The notes below the pieces were generated by a model that made no database searches, was not told the DNA's origin, and worked only from the letters and a program-made list of their open reading frames with translations. From contig WHTX01000012.1 of assembly GCA_009377505.1 (NCBI GenBank), forward strand, positions 1 to 36,471: a DNA stretch of 36,471 nt. Direction: 5' to 3'. This DNA comes from Acidimicrobiia bacterium (GTDB lineage: Bacteria > Actinomycetota > Acidimicrobiia > Acidimicrobiales > CAIXPF01). The position numbers and the translations under genes were made by a program. Of the stretch, positions 1 to 7,875 are shown in pieces (position 1 is the first letter of the stretch; each line of letters begins with the position of its first letter).

Positions 1-2
1 CG

Positions 3-902
3 GCCTACAACCGCGAGATGTTCGAAGAAGCCCACGACTTCATCGTGAAGGCCTGGACCACGCCCGGCCCGTGGCGCTACGAGGGCAAGCACTTCCACTA
101 CCGCCACGTCAACCCGTGGCCGCTGCCCTTCCAGAAGCCGCACCCGCCGATGATGATCCCCGGCGTGCTCAGCCCCGAGACGGTGCTGTGGTGCGCCGAG
201 CGCGGCTACCCCTACCTCGGCCTCGGCACCGCCCTCGGGCCGACGACCGAGCTGTGGGACTACTACGCCGACAAGGCCGCCGAGCTCGGCTACCAGGCCG
301 GTCCGGAGAACTTCGGCTACCTCATCCCGACCTTCGTGGCCGACACCGAGGAGAAGGCCCAGGAGATCGGCAAGGGCTTCGTCTGGGGCGGGGGCCAGAC
401 GGCCTTCTCCCGCCCCGAGTACACCTTGCCCCCCGGCTACAACTCGAGGGCCGCCATCCAGCGCCTGGCCAAGACGCCCGGCGGCACCTGGCTCGGCGTG
501 AACCGCGAGAAGCTCATGGCCGCCAACCAGGGCGTCAAGGACGAGACCACCGACTTCGACGAGGTGCGCCAGAAGCTGCTCGCCGGCTACCAGCGGGCCC
601 AGGACAACTACCAGCTGATGATCGGCACGCCGGACCAGGTCATCGCCAAGGCCCGGGTCATGCTCGAAGTGCTGCGCCCTGGGACGTTCGTGTTCTTCGG
701 CATCCAGGGCCCGGTGTCCAACGAGGACCGCCAGCGCAGCCTCGAGCTCACCGCCAAGTACGTGATGCCCGAGATCAAGGCGTACGCCGACGAGCTCGGC
801 CTGCCCAGCCCGTTCGACCGCACCCCAGGCGATGTGAAGCTGCGCCCCGGCCAGGCTCGCAGCGCGGTCGTGGACAAGGCGGCCCTCGACCACATGCGTT
901 GA
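3..902 (+). CDS. LLM-class flavin-dependent monooxygenase, 5'-partial
   Basis: The reading frame is open from the window edge (codons before the ATG at 18 are AYNRE), so the true start lies upstream and only about 300 C-terminal residues are present. The sequence fits the bacterial-luciferase-like (LLM) superfamily, TIM-barrel enzymes that use reduced FMN or F420. It shares a pattern with the proteins at 9362-10615 and 12144-13271: an NRE-FEEAHDFIVKAW stretch, a 'YEGKHFHY' segment, 'PWPLPFQKPHPP', and a C-terminal 'YVMPEIK' that matches the VMPRL/IMPEF endings of those two. It is therefore probably a paralog of them. The stop codon overlaps the TTG start of the next gene, suggesting coupled translation. 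Substrate is unknown; the family covers alkanal, alkanesulfonate and terpenoid oxidation. Confidence 0.9.
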   Translation, partial: AYNREMFEEAHDFIVKAWTTPGPWRYEGKHFHYRHVNPWPLPFQKPHPPMMIPGVLSPETVLWCAERGYPYLGLGTALGPTTELWDYYADKAAELGYQAGPENFGYLIPTFVADTEEKAQEIGKGFVWGGGQTAFSRPEYTLPPGYNSRAAIQRLAKTPGGTWLGVNREKLMAANQGVKDETTDFDEVRQKLLAGYQRAQDNYQLMIGTPDQVIAKARVMLEVLRPGTFVFFGIQGPVSNEDRQRSLELTAKYVMPEIKAYADELGLPSPFDRTPGDVKLRPGQARSAVVDKAALDHMR

Positions 903-1903
903 CCGGGCCAGCGCGTGCCGCCCGTGCCGCGGAGCGCGGGGGGCTCGACATCGGTGTCGGCGTCGCCCTCGGCGGCAACTCGCTGCGCGGCGCGGGCGAC
1001 TTCTACCGGGAGCTGTGGGACCAGGGGTTCACCAGCTTCTGGAGCGGTGAGATCGACGGGCCGGACGGCTTCGCGCCCCTTCACATCGGCGCGGCCGCCG
1101 TGCCCGAGGCCCACTTCGCCACCGGCATCGTCTCGCCGTACCTACGCGGGCCGGCGCTCCTGGCCATGAGCGCGGCCGGGATGGCCGATGCCGCCCCCGG
1201 CCGCTTCGCCCTCGGCCTCGGCCCCGGGTCGCCCCGGATCATCGAGGATTGGAACGGCGGCGAGCTCAGCCGGCCCTACCAGCGCATGCGCGACACGGTC
1301 CGCTTCCTCCAGGCGGCGTTCAGCGGGGAGAAGGTCGAAGCCGACTTCGAGACCTTCTCCGTGCGCGGCTTCCGCCTCGGCCTCGTGCCCGAGCAGCCGC
1401 CGCCCGTCTTGCTCGCCGCCCTCCGCCCGGACATGCTGCGCCTCGCCTCGCGGGAGGCCGACGGCGTGATCCTCAACTGGGTCTCACCTGACGACGTGCG
1501 CCGCTCGCTGGCCGCTTGCGGCCCCCAGGGCGAGGTGGCGTGTCGGATCTACGTGAACCCCGGCCTCGACCGGGCGCAGTTCAGCCACGACGCCCGGCGC
1601 CTGCTGGCGGTGTACGCCAACGTCGAGGCTTACGCCGCCCAGCAGTCCTGGCTGGGACGGGGCGAGCTGTTGGGCGAGACCTGGGATGCCTGGGCGCGGG
1701 GCGACCGGCGGGAAGCGGCCGAGGCCCTCCCCGAGCGCGTTCTCGATGACCTGTTCATCACCGGGAGCCCCGAGGCGTGCCACGCCCGCGTCGCCGAGTA
1801 CGTGGCCGCCGGCGTCACGAGGCCCATCCTCACGCTCTTCCCCCTCGGCGCCGACCCGGCCACGGCCCTGCGTACCCTCTCCCCCGCGGCCATGGGCGGC
1901 TGA
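899..1903 (+). CDS. F420-dependent LLM-class oxidoreductase
   Basis: A 334-residue protein if translated from the TTG at 899, which overlaps the upstream stop (TTGA). No ATG or GTG lies in frame before the conserved 'GVGVALGGNS' strand, so TTG is the best start. Family marks of F420-binding LLM enzymes are visible: 'FTSFWSGEIDGPDGF' near the N-terminus, 'FALGLGPGSPRIIEDWNG', a Gek-type 'AAFSGEKV' loop, 'GFRLG', and the typical 'LLAALRPDMLRLASREADGVILNW' region (split here: AALRPDML, then ADGVILNW). These residues usually hold the deazaflavin and substrate. The closest functional class is the Mer/F420 glucose-6-phosphate dehydrogenase-like group, but the substrate cannot be told from sequence. 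It is probably co-transcribed with the preceding LLM gene. Confidence 0.9.
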   Translation: MTGPARAARAAERGGLDIGVGVALGGNSLRGAGDFYRELWDQGFTSFWSGEIDGPDGFAPLHIGAAAVPEAHFATGIVSPYLRGPALLAMSAAGMADAAPGRFALGLGPGSPRIIEDWNGGELSRPYQRMRDTVRFLQAAFSGEKVEADFETFSVRGFRLGLVPEQPPPVLLAALRPDMLRLASREADGVILNWVSPDDVRRSLAACGPQGEVACRIYVNPGLDRAQFSHDARRLLAVYANVEAYAAQQSWLGRGELLGETWDAWARGDRREAAEALPERVLDDLFITGSPEACHARVAEYVAAGVTRPILTLFPLGADPATALRTLSPAAMGG

Positions 1904-1912
1904 AGGAGGGGG

Positions 1913-1939
1913 TCGGGGCACCTCACGAAGGGGCCCCGA
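1913..1939 (+). terminator. Hairpin after the LLM pair
   Basis: TCGGGGC (1913-1919) pairs with GCCCCGA (1933-1939) around a 13-base loop, starting 9 bases after the stop at 1903. There is no T-run, which is common for high-GC actinobacterial terminators. Confidence 0.4.
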
Positions 1940-2040
1940 TCGGGTAGCCAGAGCTGTCGGTGATCGCCCGATGTCCCGGCCGAGCCCCAGCCCCGCGACT
2001 GCAGGCTTTGTCCTGTGCACGAGCCGTTCGGGCTGAGAGA

Positions 2041-2469
2041 ATGCAACCAGTGGAGTCGGCTGTCGTTGCCTATCTCGATGCGATCTCCTCGCCGGTGCGT
2101 CGACGCGACGCCGAGGTGATGATCGAGTTGATGCGGCGCACGACCGGCGAGGAGCCCCACATGTGGGGAAGCATCGTCGGGTTCGGCGAGTACCACTACA
2201 AGTACCAGAGCGGCCGCGAGGGTGATGCGCCCGCGGGTGGGTTCGCAGCGCGTAAGTCAGCGACCACCGTGTACGTCTCTGATGGTGTGGGGGCGCACGC
2301 CGAGCTGCTCGAGCGACTGGGGCCCCACACCACCGGTGTCGGGTGCATCTACGTGAAGGACCTGACCGCTGTCGACCTCGACGTCCTCGGGGCGATCGTC
2401 ACGAGGTCGTACGCCGCGCTCACCGACGGCACGTACACGAAGCGGGCGCGCGAGGGCGGCGCGCCCTGA
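2041..2469 (+). CDS. DUF1801 family protein
   Basis: A 142-residue protein from the ATG at 2041. The frame is open further upstream, but that part lacks family similarity and a GAGAGA precedes this ATG. It matches the DUF1801 pattern throughout: 'DAEVMIELMRRTTGEEPHMWG', 'SIVGFGEYHYKYQSGREGD', 'TVYVSDGVGAHAELLERLG' and 'GVGCIYVKDLTAVDLDVL' (residues quoted in short pieces). DUF1801 is a small alpha/beta fold related to the YdhG/iron-chaperone-like proteins and has no settled biochemical role. The gene stands alone, converging on the threonine aldolase gene. Confidence 0.9.
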   Translation: MQPVESAVVAYLDAISSPVRRRDAEVMIELMRRTTGEEPHMWGSIVGFGEYHYKYQSGREGDAPAGGFAARKSATTVYVSDGVGAHAELLERLGPHTTGVGCIYVKDLTAVDLDVLGAIVTRSYAALTDGTYTKRAREGGAP

Positions 2470-2470
2470 T

Positions 2471-2492
2471 CGCCCGGACCGGCCCTCGGGCG
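2471..2492. terminator. Hairpin between convergent genes
   Basis: CGCCCG (2471-2476) pairs with CGGGCG (2487-2492) around a 10-base loop. It begins right after the DUF1801 stop and faces the end of the aldolase gene at 2527, so it could serve both strands. Confidence 0.45.
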
Positions 2493-2526
2493 GCGTGAAC
2501 GCGGCCAACGTCGGTGGTCAGGGCAT

Positions 2527-3591
2527 CTACGTGGCGGCTCCGCCGGCGGCGCCCGCGCGGCTGTCGGCCGCGTCGCGCACGAGCTGGTCGACACGTGCCT
2601 CGGCGGTGTCGAAGCTGGTCATGAACCGGGCCACTCCCCAGTCGGGGTGACCGGGGCTGTGGAACGCCCAGCCGCGCTCGGCCAGTCCCCTGCGCACGGG
2701 CTCGGGCAAGGGTACGAAGACACCGTTTGCCTCGGTGGCAAAACGGGGGGCCATCCCGGCCGCGGTGAGCCCCCCGGCCAGGCGCCCGGCCAGCGCGTTG
2801 GCACGCGCCGCGTGCCGCAACCAGGCGCCGTCCTCGAGCACGGCAGCGAAGGGGGCCGAGACGAAGCGGTGCTTGCTGAGGAGGTGGCCGGTGCCCTTGC
2901 GGTGGTACTCGAAGCGCGCCGCCGCCTCCTTGGCCTCCGGGCCCGGCAGGAAGAGCACGGCCTCCCCGAGGGCGAGCCCGTTCTTGGTCCCGCCGAAGGT
3001 CAGGACGTCGACCCCGGCGTCGCCGGCGAGGGCACGGGGCGCGCAGCCCAGGCGGGCGACGGCGTTGGCCAACCGGGCGCCGTCGACGTGGAGGCGGTAG
3101 CCGAGCCGGTGGCTGGCCTCGGCCAGGGCCGCCAGCTCGTCGGGGTCGTAGACCTCCCCGAACTCGGTGGGGTTGCTGATGCTGACCGCGCCCGGGGCGG
3201 GATGGTGGACCCCTCGGGGGAGGCCCCGGTCGCGCCGCTCGAGGTCCCCAGGCGACAGCTTGCGGCCCTCGGCCGCCACGGTGACCACCCGGCAGCCCGT
3301 CACCCGCTCGGGCCCGGTGGACTCGTCGCTGGCGACGTGGGAGTACTCCTCGCAGAGGACCCGCTCCCAGGGCCGCGTGACACTGGCCAGGGCGAGGATG
3401 TTCGCCGCCGTGCCCGTGGCGACGAAGAAGACCTCGGTGCCGCCGCCGAACAGCTCACGGAACAGCCCGACGGCCCGCCCGGTCTCCTCGTCCGCCCCGT
3501 AGCCGACCTGGTACCCGCCGCTCGCGCCCCGCAGCGCCTCGAGCGCCTCGGGGCACAACCCCGAGGCGTTGTCGGAGAGGAAGTCGTTCAC
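2527..3591 (-). CDS. Threonine aldolase family PLP enzyme
   Basis: 354 residues from a GTG at 3591, with a GGAGAG ribosome site about a dozen bases upstream; the frame continues further upstream but only as a shadow of the M24 gene. It is a fold-type I PLP enzyme of the low-specificity threonine aldolase family, which cleaves beta-hydroxy amino acids to glycine and an aldehyde. Visible family marks are 'DNASG' near residue 7, 'VATGTAANILAL' near 57, His85 in 'YSHVASDESTG', 'LHVDGARLANA' near 168 with the Asp that binds the pyridine nitrogen, and 'LTFGGTKNG' with the Schiff-base lysine at about 203. Length is normal. It lies 44 bases after the M24 gene on the same strand, so the two are probably one operon. 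Preferred substrate is unknown. Confidence 0.9.
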   Translation of the reverse strand: MNDFLSDNASGLCPEALEALRGASGGYQVGYGADEETGRAVGLFRELFGGGTEVFFVATGTAANILALASVTRPWERVLCEEYSHVASDESTGPERVTGCRVVTVAAEGRKLSPGDLERRDRGLPRGVHHPAPGAVSISNPTEFGEVYDPDELAALAEASHRLGYRLHVDGARLANAVARLGCAPRALAGDAGVDVLTFGGTKNGLALGEAVLFLPGPEAKEAAARFEYHRKGTGHLLSKHRFVSAPFAAVLEDGAWLRHAARANALAGRLAGGLTAAGMAPRFATEANGVFVPLPEPVRRGLAERGWAFHSPGHPDWGVARFMTSFDTAEARVDQLVRDAADSRAGAAGGAAT

Positions 3592-3635
3592 TTGTCTGCC
3601 CGCTCTCCGCCGCTCGGGCGGTTCGTTCCGCTGAC

Positions 3636-4799
3636 TCACTTGACGAAGAGCCGGCGCTCGAGGCGGGTGAGCGTCTCGCAGCCGTCCTCGGTGACCCGGA
3701 TCGTCTCCGAGAAGCCGATCCCTCCCCGGCCGGGGAGCTGCACCCAGGGGATGTTGTGGAAGGTCATGTTGGGGCGCAGCACGCGGGGGTCCTCGTGGCG
3801 GATGCTCATGATGTGGCCCTCGCCCCAGTCGGGCGGGAAGGCGATGCCGATCGAGTAAGCCGATCTCGTGACCTGGGTGCCCAGGAAGCGGGGGCAGGCC
3901 TCGCTGATCACCGCTCGGCTGACGGCGTCGACCTCGCCGAGGGTCATCCCCGGCTTGATCACATCGATCGACGCCTGCTGGGCGTCGATGACGGTCTGGG
4001 CGGCGTCGAGGATGTAGGCCGGCGGCTCGCCGACGAAACAGGTCCGCATCAGCGCCGAGTGGTAGCGCTTGAGGCAGCCGCCCACCTCCAAGAAGACGCA
4101 CATGCCGGGGGCGAGGCGGTGGTTCTCCCAGGTGGCGTGCCCGATCGAGCCTCGATGCCCGGAGGCGACGAAGGGTGAGATCGCCGGCCACTCACCGCCG
4201 GCCCGGAACATGGCGTGGTGGATCTCCGCGGCGATCTCGTTCTCCGTGACGCCCTCGCCGACCGCCTCGATGCCGGCGAGCATCCCCGCCTCCGCGAAGC
4301 GGGCCGCTCGGCGCATCACCTCGATCTCGAGGTCCGACTTGATGAGCCGCCCCTCCTCGACGATGCCCGAGCAGTCGATGAAGCGGGTCTCCGGCAAGCC
4401 CCGGAACAGGCGGTCCTGCTCGGTGGCCGTGAAGAACCAGCCGTCCCGCTCGAACCCGAATCGCTGCTCGGTGAGCCCGTACGCCCTGATGACGTCGACG
4501 ACCTGCCCGACGGGGTCCTGTTCCTCCTCGTAGGGGTGGCAGTGCTCGATCCAGGTGCGGGATTCGACGCCCGAGGCCTCGAGCCGACGGGACACCATCA
4601 CCGGCTCGCCGTTGAGGGGCACGATCAGCGCCTCGAGCGCGAAGTAGCCCGGGCTCTCGAAGCCGGTGAGGTAGCAGATGTTCTCGGGCGTGGTGATCAG
4701 CAATGTGCCGAACCCGTCCCGGTCCATGCGCTCGCGCAGCCCGCGCAGCCGGCGCTCGTACTCGTGCATCGGGAAGGGCAGGTCGTCTCGCTTGCGCAT
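3636..4799 (-). CDS. M24 family hydrolase, creatinase/ectoine-hydrolase-like
   Basis: 387 residues; ATG at 4799 with a GGAGG site about 10 bases before it. It has the creatinase N-terminal domain (roughly residues 1-160, 'ENICYLTGFESPGYFALEALIV') and the pita-bread M24 domain (about 165-387). The metal-binding Asp pair of true aminopeptidases is missing: the strand reads 'FLEVGGCLKRYHSALMRT' where peptidases have a D-x-G...D pattern. The 'GIAFPPDWGEGHI' and 'LRPNMTFHNIPW' segments resemble ectoine hydrolase (DoeA) and creatinase, which are metal-independent C-N hydrolases. Function is therefore more likely hydrolysis of a small cyclic or amidine substrate than peptide cleavage. It is paired with a threonine-aldolase-type gene downstream. 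The exact substrate cannot be assigned. Confidence 0.88.
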   Translation of the reverse strand: MRKRDDLPFPMHEYERRLRGLRERMDRDGFGTLLITTPENICYLTGFESPGYFALEALIVPLNGEPVMVSRRLEASGVESRTWIEHCHPYEEEQDPVGQVVDVIRAYGLTEQRFGFERDGWFFTATEQDRLFRGLPETRFIDCSGIVEEGRLIKSDLEIEVMRRAARFAEAGMLAGIEAVGEGVTENEIAAEIHHAMFRAGGEWPAISPFVASGHRGSIGHATWENHRLAPGMCVFLEVGGCLKRYHSALMRTCFVGEPPAYILDAAQTVIDAQQASIDVIKPGMTLGEVDAVSRAVISEACPRFLGTQVTRSAYSIGIAFPPDWGEGHIMSIRHEDPRVLRPNMTFHNIPWVQLPGRGGIGFSETIRVTEDGCETLTRLERRLFVK

Positions 4800-4858
4800 C
4801 GTGGTCTCTTCCTCCAGTCACGAGCTGGGCGATTCGTGTGCTGGGCACACCCGCCGGG

Positions 4859-4978
4859 TCACCTGTCGAGCCACAGGAAGGACACGTCGGGCTTGCCGTA
4901 CAGGTTCGCCTCGAAGCCCTTCGCGGCGAATGCTGCTCGGAGCTCCCTGTCGCATGCATCCTCCTCGGCGGGCCCCAC
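4859..4978 (-). CDS. Possible 39-residue ORF or 3' gene remnant
   Basis: A short minus-strand frame ends in TGA at 4861-4859, 60 bases before the M24 start. Its last 20 residues read GFEANLYGKPDVSFLWLDR plus the stop, with nearly every codon ending in G or C and a balanced protein-like composition. The only in-frame start after a stop at about 5058 is a GTG at 4978, and no ribosome site precedes it. It could be a small protein, or the C-terminal remains of a larger gene once upstream of the M24 gene. I do not recognise the family. Confidence 0.35.
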   Translation of the reverse strand: MGPAEEDACDRELRAAFAAKGFEANLYGKPDVSFLWLDR

Positions 4979-5050
4979 GAGGCGCGCGCGGGCCGGGCTG
5001 GTGGACCGTCCCCCCGGCGCTGTCCGGCGTGCTGCCCGGACGCACGAGCG

Positions 5051-5071
5051 ACTCTAACGAACGTGTCAGCA
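5051..5071 (-). promoter_or_regulatory. TGCTGACA-N7-TAGAGT upstream element
   Basis: On the minus strand TGCTGACA (5071-5064) is followed after 7 bases by TAGAGT (5056-5051). The same arrangement, with identical spacing, lies ahead of the gene at 9362-10615. Downstream genes here are the small ORF and the M24/aldolase pair. Confidence 0.4.
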
Positions 5072-5200
5072 TGGCGGCCCGACTCGCTGCGCTCGACGGC
5101 GCGCGATGAGCGTTCTCCCTGGTCAGAGCCTCCTTCGTGGCTGGCCCGGCCGTCACTGTCGATTCGACGTCGATTCGCTGCGACGGGCCCAGGGAGAGAA

Positions 5201-5214
5201 TCACAGCGCTGTGA
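5201..5214. promoter_or_regulatory. 14-base perfect palindrome, possible operator
   Basis: TCACAGCGCTGTGA is its own reverse complement over all 14 bases. It lies upstream of the M24 unit and downstream of the dehydrogenase, outside any gene. The TCACA/TGTGA halves recall CRP/FNR or GntR sites, but the orientation and spacing are not those of a classic CRP site. Confidence 0.4.
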
Positions 5215-5247
5215 CCAGCATGTTCGCCCCGCGTCACCGATTCCGTG

Positions 5248-5277
5248 GCATCGCCGCGGTCCGCGGCGGGCGAATGC
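5248..5277 (-). terminator. Hairpin after acyl-CoA dehydrogenase
   Basis: CGCCGCGG (5252-5259) and CCGCGGCG (5261-5268) form a perfect inverted repeat around one base, flanked by GCAT (5248-5251) and ATGC (5274-5277). As RNA it would fold as a 6-pair stem with a 5-base loop. It directly follows the stop codon at 5278-5280. Confidence 0.5.
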
Positions 5278-6504
5278 TCAGGAGGCCGGCGAGCTGACCA
5301 GCTGGCGGATGGTGAGCTTGGCCAGCTGGGACATGTGCACGGCGTCGGGCCCGTCGGCGATGCGCATGATCCGGGCGAGGGCCCAGATCCCGGGGATCGG
5401 CGTGTCCTGGCTGACCCCCTTGGCCCCGAAGATCTGGATGGCCCGCTCGGCGACCTGTTCGGCGAGGCTCGGGCCGATGATCTTGACCATCGAAATGTAG
5501 TCACGAGCGCCCTTGGCCCCCGAGCGGTCCATCTCCGCGGCCGCCTTGAGCACCAGGAGCCGGGCCTGTTCGATCTCGCAGCGCGACCGGGCGATGTCCT
5601 GGCGGACGCTCGACTGCTCGCTGAGCTTCTGGCCGAAGGCGACGCGCTCCTCGGAGCGGGCGCACATGAGCTCGAGGCAGCGCTGCGCCATCCCGACGTT
5701 GGTCATGGCGTACTGGAAACGCCCGGGGCCGAGGCGCCCCTGGGCGATCTCGAAGCCCCGCCCCTCGCCGAGGATGATGTTGTCGACGGGCACCCGGAGG
5801 TCGCGGAAGGCGAGCTCACCGTGGCCACCGGGCGAGTCGAAGCTGCCGAAGGCCTGCATCGGCCGCACGACCTCGAGGCCCGGCGTGTCCTTGGGGACGA
5901 GGATGGTGGAATGGCGCTGGTGGCGCAGGCCGTCGGGGCTCGAGACGCCCATCACCAGCAGCACCTCGCAATGGGGGTGGAAGATGTTGCTGGCGTACCA
6001 CTTGCGCCCGTTGAGCACGTAGTGGTCGCCGTGCCGCTCGATGCGCAGCTCGATGTTGGTGGCGTCGGACGAGGCGACCTGGGGTTCCGTCATGGCGTAG
6101 CAGGAGCGGATCCGGCCCTCGAGCAGGGGCCGGAGCCACCGGTCCTGCTGCTCTTGAGTGCCGTAGCGGGCCAGCACCTCCATGTTCCCCCGGTCGGGCG
6201 CCGAACAGTTGAACAGCTCGAAGGACCACGGCACTCGGCCCATCACCTCGGCGAGAGGCGCGAACTCGACGTTGTGGAACCCACCGCTCCACTCGCCGTA
6301 CTCGGGAGGTAGGAACCAATTCCACAGCCCCTGGTCCCTGGCGATCGCCTTGAGCTCCTCCACCACGGGCGGTTGGCGCCAGAGGTTGGCCGGGTCGTTG
6401 ACGAACTCGTCGTGCTCGGCCTCACGTGGGTAGACGTGCTCGGCCATGAACACCTCGAGCCGGCCCCGCGCCTCGAGCACCTTGTCGCTGTAGCCGAAGT
6501 CCAT
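5278..6504 (-). CDS. Acyl-CoA dehydrogenase, ACAD10/11-like subfamily
   Basis: 408 residues from the ATG at 6504, which has GGGGAG a few bases upstream; the frame's longer upstream extension is low-complexity. It is a complete flavoprotein with N-terminal helical, middle beta ('YAMTEPQVASSDATN', 'RKWYASN') and C-terminal helical domains. The middle-domain text 'RHQRHSTILVPKDTPG' and 'RPMQAFGSFDSPGGHGELAF' and the C-terminal 'RIADGPDAVH' are typical of the ACAD10/ACAD11-like subfamily. There an Asp replaces the Glu found at the usual catalytic position. In eukaryotes this domain is fused to a phosphotransferase and handles 4-hydroxyacyl-CoA substrates. Here the phosphotransferase-like gene is 23 kb away. 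It is monocistronic, divergent from the LLM gene at 6676. Confidence 0.93.
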   Translation of the reverse strand: MDFGYSDKVLEARGRLEVFMAEHVYPREAEHDEFVNDPANLWRQPPVVEELKAIARDQGLWNWFLPPEYGEWSGGFHNVEFAPLAEVMGRVPWSFELFNCSAPDRGNMEVLARYGTQEQQDRWLRPLLEGRIRSCYAMTEPQVASSDATNIELRIERHGDHYVLNGRKWYASNIFHPHCEVLLVMGVSSPDGLRHQRHSTILVPKDTPGLEVVRPMQAFGSFDSPGGHGELAFRDLRVPVDNIILGEGRGFEIAQGRLGPGRFQYAMTNVGMAQRCLELMCARSEERVAFGQKLSEQSSVRQDIARSRCEIEQARLLVLKAAAEMDRSGAKGARDYISMVKIIGPSLAEQVAERAIQIFGAKGVSQDTPIPGIWALARIMRIADGPDAVHMSQLAKLTIRQLVSSPAS

Positions 6505-6541
6505 CGTCGTCTCCCCGTTCCCCGTGGCGGCGTCGCGGCGG

Positions 6542-6565
6542 CGCTGCGGCGCTGCGGCGCTGCGG
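6542..6565 (+). repeat. Tandem 8-base repeat, three copies
   Basis: CGCTGCGG occurs three times head-to-tail without mismatch, in the leader between the dehydrogenase start (6504) and its likely promoter (6586-6591). This is a candidate site for length variation. Confidence 0.75.
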
Positions 6566-6585
6566 CCGCGGCCCACGACCGCTGC

Positions 6586-6591
6586 ACACTA
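6586..6591 (-). promoter_or_regulatory. -10-like TAGTGT for the dehydrogenase
   Basis: TAGTGT on the minus strand, 81 bases before the ATG at 6504. It matches the TAGNNT hexamer seen ahead of many genes here. No clear -35 is visible. Confidence 0.4.
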
Positions 6592-6648
6592 ACGGGGTGC
6601 CTGAGCCGTGAGCGGTGGCGAGACCCGGTCGCCGACGCCGGCGACGGG

Positions 6649-6654
6649 TAGGGT
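6649..6654 (+). promoter_or_regulatory. -10-like TAGGGT for the LLM gene at 6676
   Basis: TAGGGT lies 21 bases before the ATG, leaving a short leader that contains the GGAGGAG-type ribosome site. The same hexamer precedes the genes at 12144, 15235 and the P450. Confidence 0.45.
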
Positions 6655-6675
6655 CCCGCCGCGGAGGAGAGCGAC

Positions 6676-7875
6676 ATGAGCGACGGCGAGCTGAACGACC
6701 CTGGTGACGTGGAGGGGCCCACCCGCTTCGGTGCCTTCATCGCCCCGTTCCACCCCGACGACGAGTCCCCGACGCTGCAGCTGCACCGCGACCTCGACCT
6801 GGTCGAGCACATGGAGCGCCTCGGCTTCGACGAGGCCTGGATCGGCGAGCACCACTCCGGCGCCTACGAGATCATCGGCTCGCCCGAGGTGTTCATCGCC
6901 GCGGCCGCCGAGCGGACCCGCCGCATCCGCCTGGGCACCGGGGTGTCCTCGCTCAGCTACCACCACCCGCTGCTGTTGGCCGACCGCATGTGCCAGCTCG
7001 ACCACCAGAGCCTGGGCCGGGTGATGCTGGGCGTCGGCCCCGGCCAGCTCCCCACCGACGCGTTCATGATGGGCATCGACCCCATGGACCAGCGGCGGCG
7101 CATACAGGAGTCGCTCGACGTGATGGTGCGGCTGTTCCGGGGCGAGGTGGTGACCGAGCGCACCGACTGGTTCGAGCTGCGCGAGGGCCGGCTGCAGTTG
7201 CTCCCCTTCCAGCGCCCCAGCCTCGAGATCGCCGTCGCCTCGACGATCTCACCGGCGGGGGCGAGCCTCGCCGGCCGCCACGGGGTGGGCCTTCTCTCCC
7301 TGGCTGCGACGGTGCAAGAGGGCTTCGACGCCCTGAACACCAACTGGCAGGCGGCATCCGAGGCGGCGGCCAGCGAGGGCAGGACGATGGACCGTCGCAG
7401 CTGGCGCCTGGTCTGCCCCATGCACATCGCCGAGAGCCGCGAGGAGGCCGAGGCCGACCTCTCGTGGGGCGTGCAGAAGCTGGTGCGCTACATGGAGGGC
7501 GTGAGCGGGCGGCGCTTCCGCTTCGGCAGCTCCCCCGAGGCGGCGATCACCCGCTGGCGCAACGAGGGCTTCGGTGTGCTCGGCGCCGCGGTGATCGGGA
7601 CGCCGGAGGACGCCATCGCCCGCATCGAGCAGCTCGTCGAGCACACCGGCGGGTTCGGCACGTTCCTGCTGCTCGCGCACGACTGCGCCCCGCCCGAGGC
7701 CACGTGGCGCAGCTACGAGCTGTTCGCCCGCTACGTGACTCCGCACTTCCAGCAGGCGAACCGGGGCCGGGCCGCCAGCCTGAGCTGGGCGCACGAGAAC
7801 GGCCAGCAGTTCATGGGCCGGGCGACCGAGGCCGTCCAGCAGGCCATCGCCGACCACCGCAGCGCCGCCACCTGA
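6676..7875 (+). CDS. LLM flavin monooxygenase, limonene 1,2-monooxygenase-like
   Basis: 399 residues; ATG at 6676 with GGAGGAGAG about 8 bases upstream. The N-terminus 'FGAFIAPFHP' followed by 'LQLHRDLDLVEHMERLGFDEAWIGEHHSG' (given in parts) and 'LGTGVSSLSYHHPLLLADR' matches the long FMN-dependent LLM group that includes LimB of Rhodococcus. The length suits that group (about 390). A 'GRVMLGVGPGQLPTDAFMMG' segment and 'TPEDAIARIEQLVEHTGGFGTFLLLAHD' complete the TIM-barrel pattern. Such enzymes insert oxygen into terpenes or related hydrocarbons using reduced flavin from a partner reductase. No reductase gene is adjacent, so flavin must come from elsewhere. The substrate is not proven by sequence. 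Confidence 0.9.
   Translation: MSDGELNDPGDVEGPTRFGAFIAPFHPDDESPTLQLHRDLDLVEHMERLGFDEAWIGEHHSGAYEIIGSPEVFIAAAAERTRRIRLGTGVSSLSYHHPLLLADRMCQLDHQSLGRVMLGVGPGQLPTDAFMMGIDPMDQRRRIQESLDVMVRLFRGEVVTERTDWFELREGRLQLLPFQRPSLEIAVASTISPAGASLAGRHGVGLLSLAATVQEGFDALNTNWQAASEAAASEGRTMDRRSWRLVCPMHIAESREEAEADLSWGVQKLVRYMEGVSGRRFRFGSSPEAAITRWRNEGFGVLGAAVIGTPEDAIARIEQLVEHTGGFGTFLLLAHDCAPPEATWRSYELFARYVTPHFQQANRGRAASLSWAHENGQQFMGRATEAVQQAIADHRSAAT

Larger units (their letters stand above)
4979..5277. other. Non-coding region between minus-strand genes
   Basis: About 300 bases with no convincing gene, between the acyl-CoA dehydrogenase and the small ORF/M24 unit. It contains, from left to right on the plus strand, a promoter-like element (5051-5071), a TCGACGTCGA palindrome within a repeated TCGATTCG (5158-5178), a 14-base perfect palindrome (5201-5214) and a hairpin next to the dehydrogenase stop (5248-5277). 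Confidence 0.5.

Noticed and set aside
5106-5297. Small plus-strand ORF of 63 codons
   Set aside because: Overlaps the end of the dehydrogenase gene, has no ribosome site and unfavourable third-position bias.
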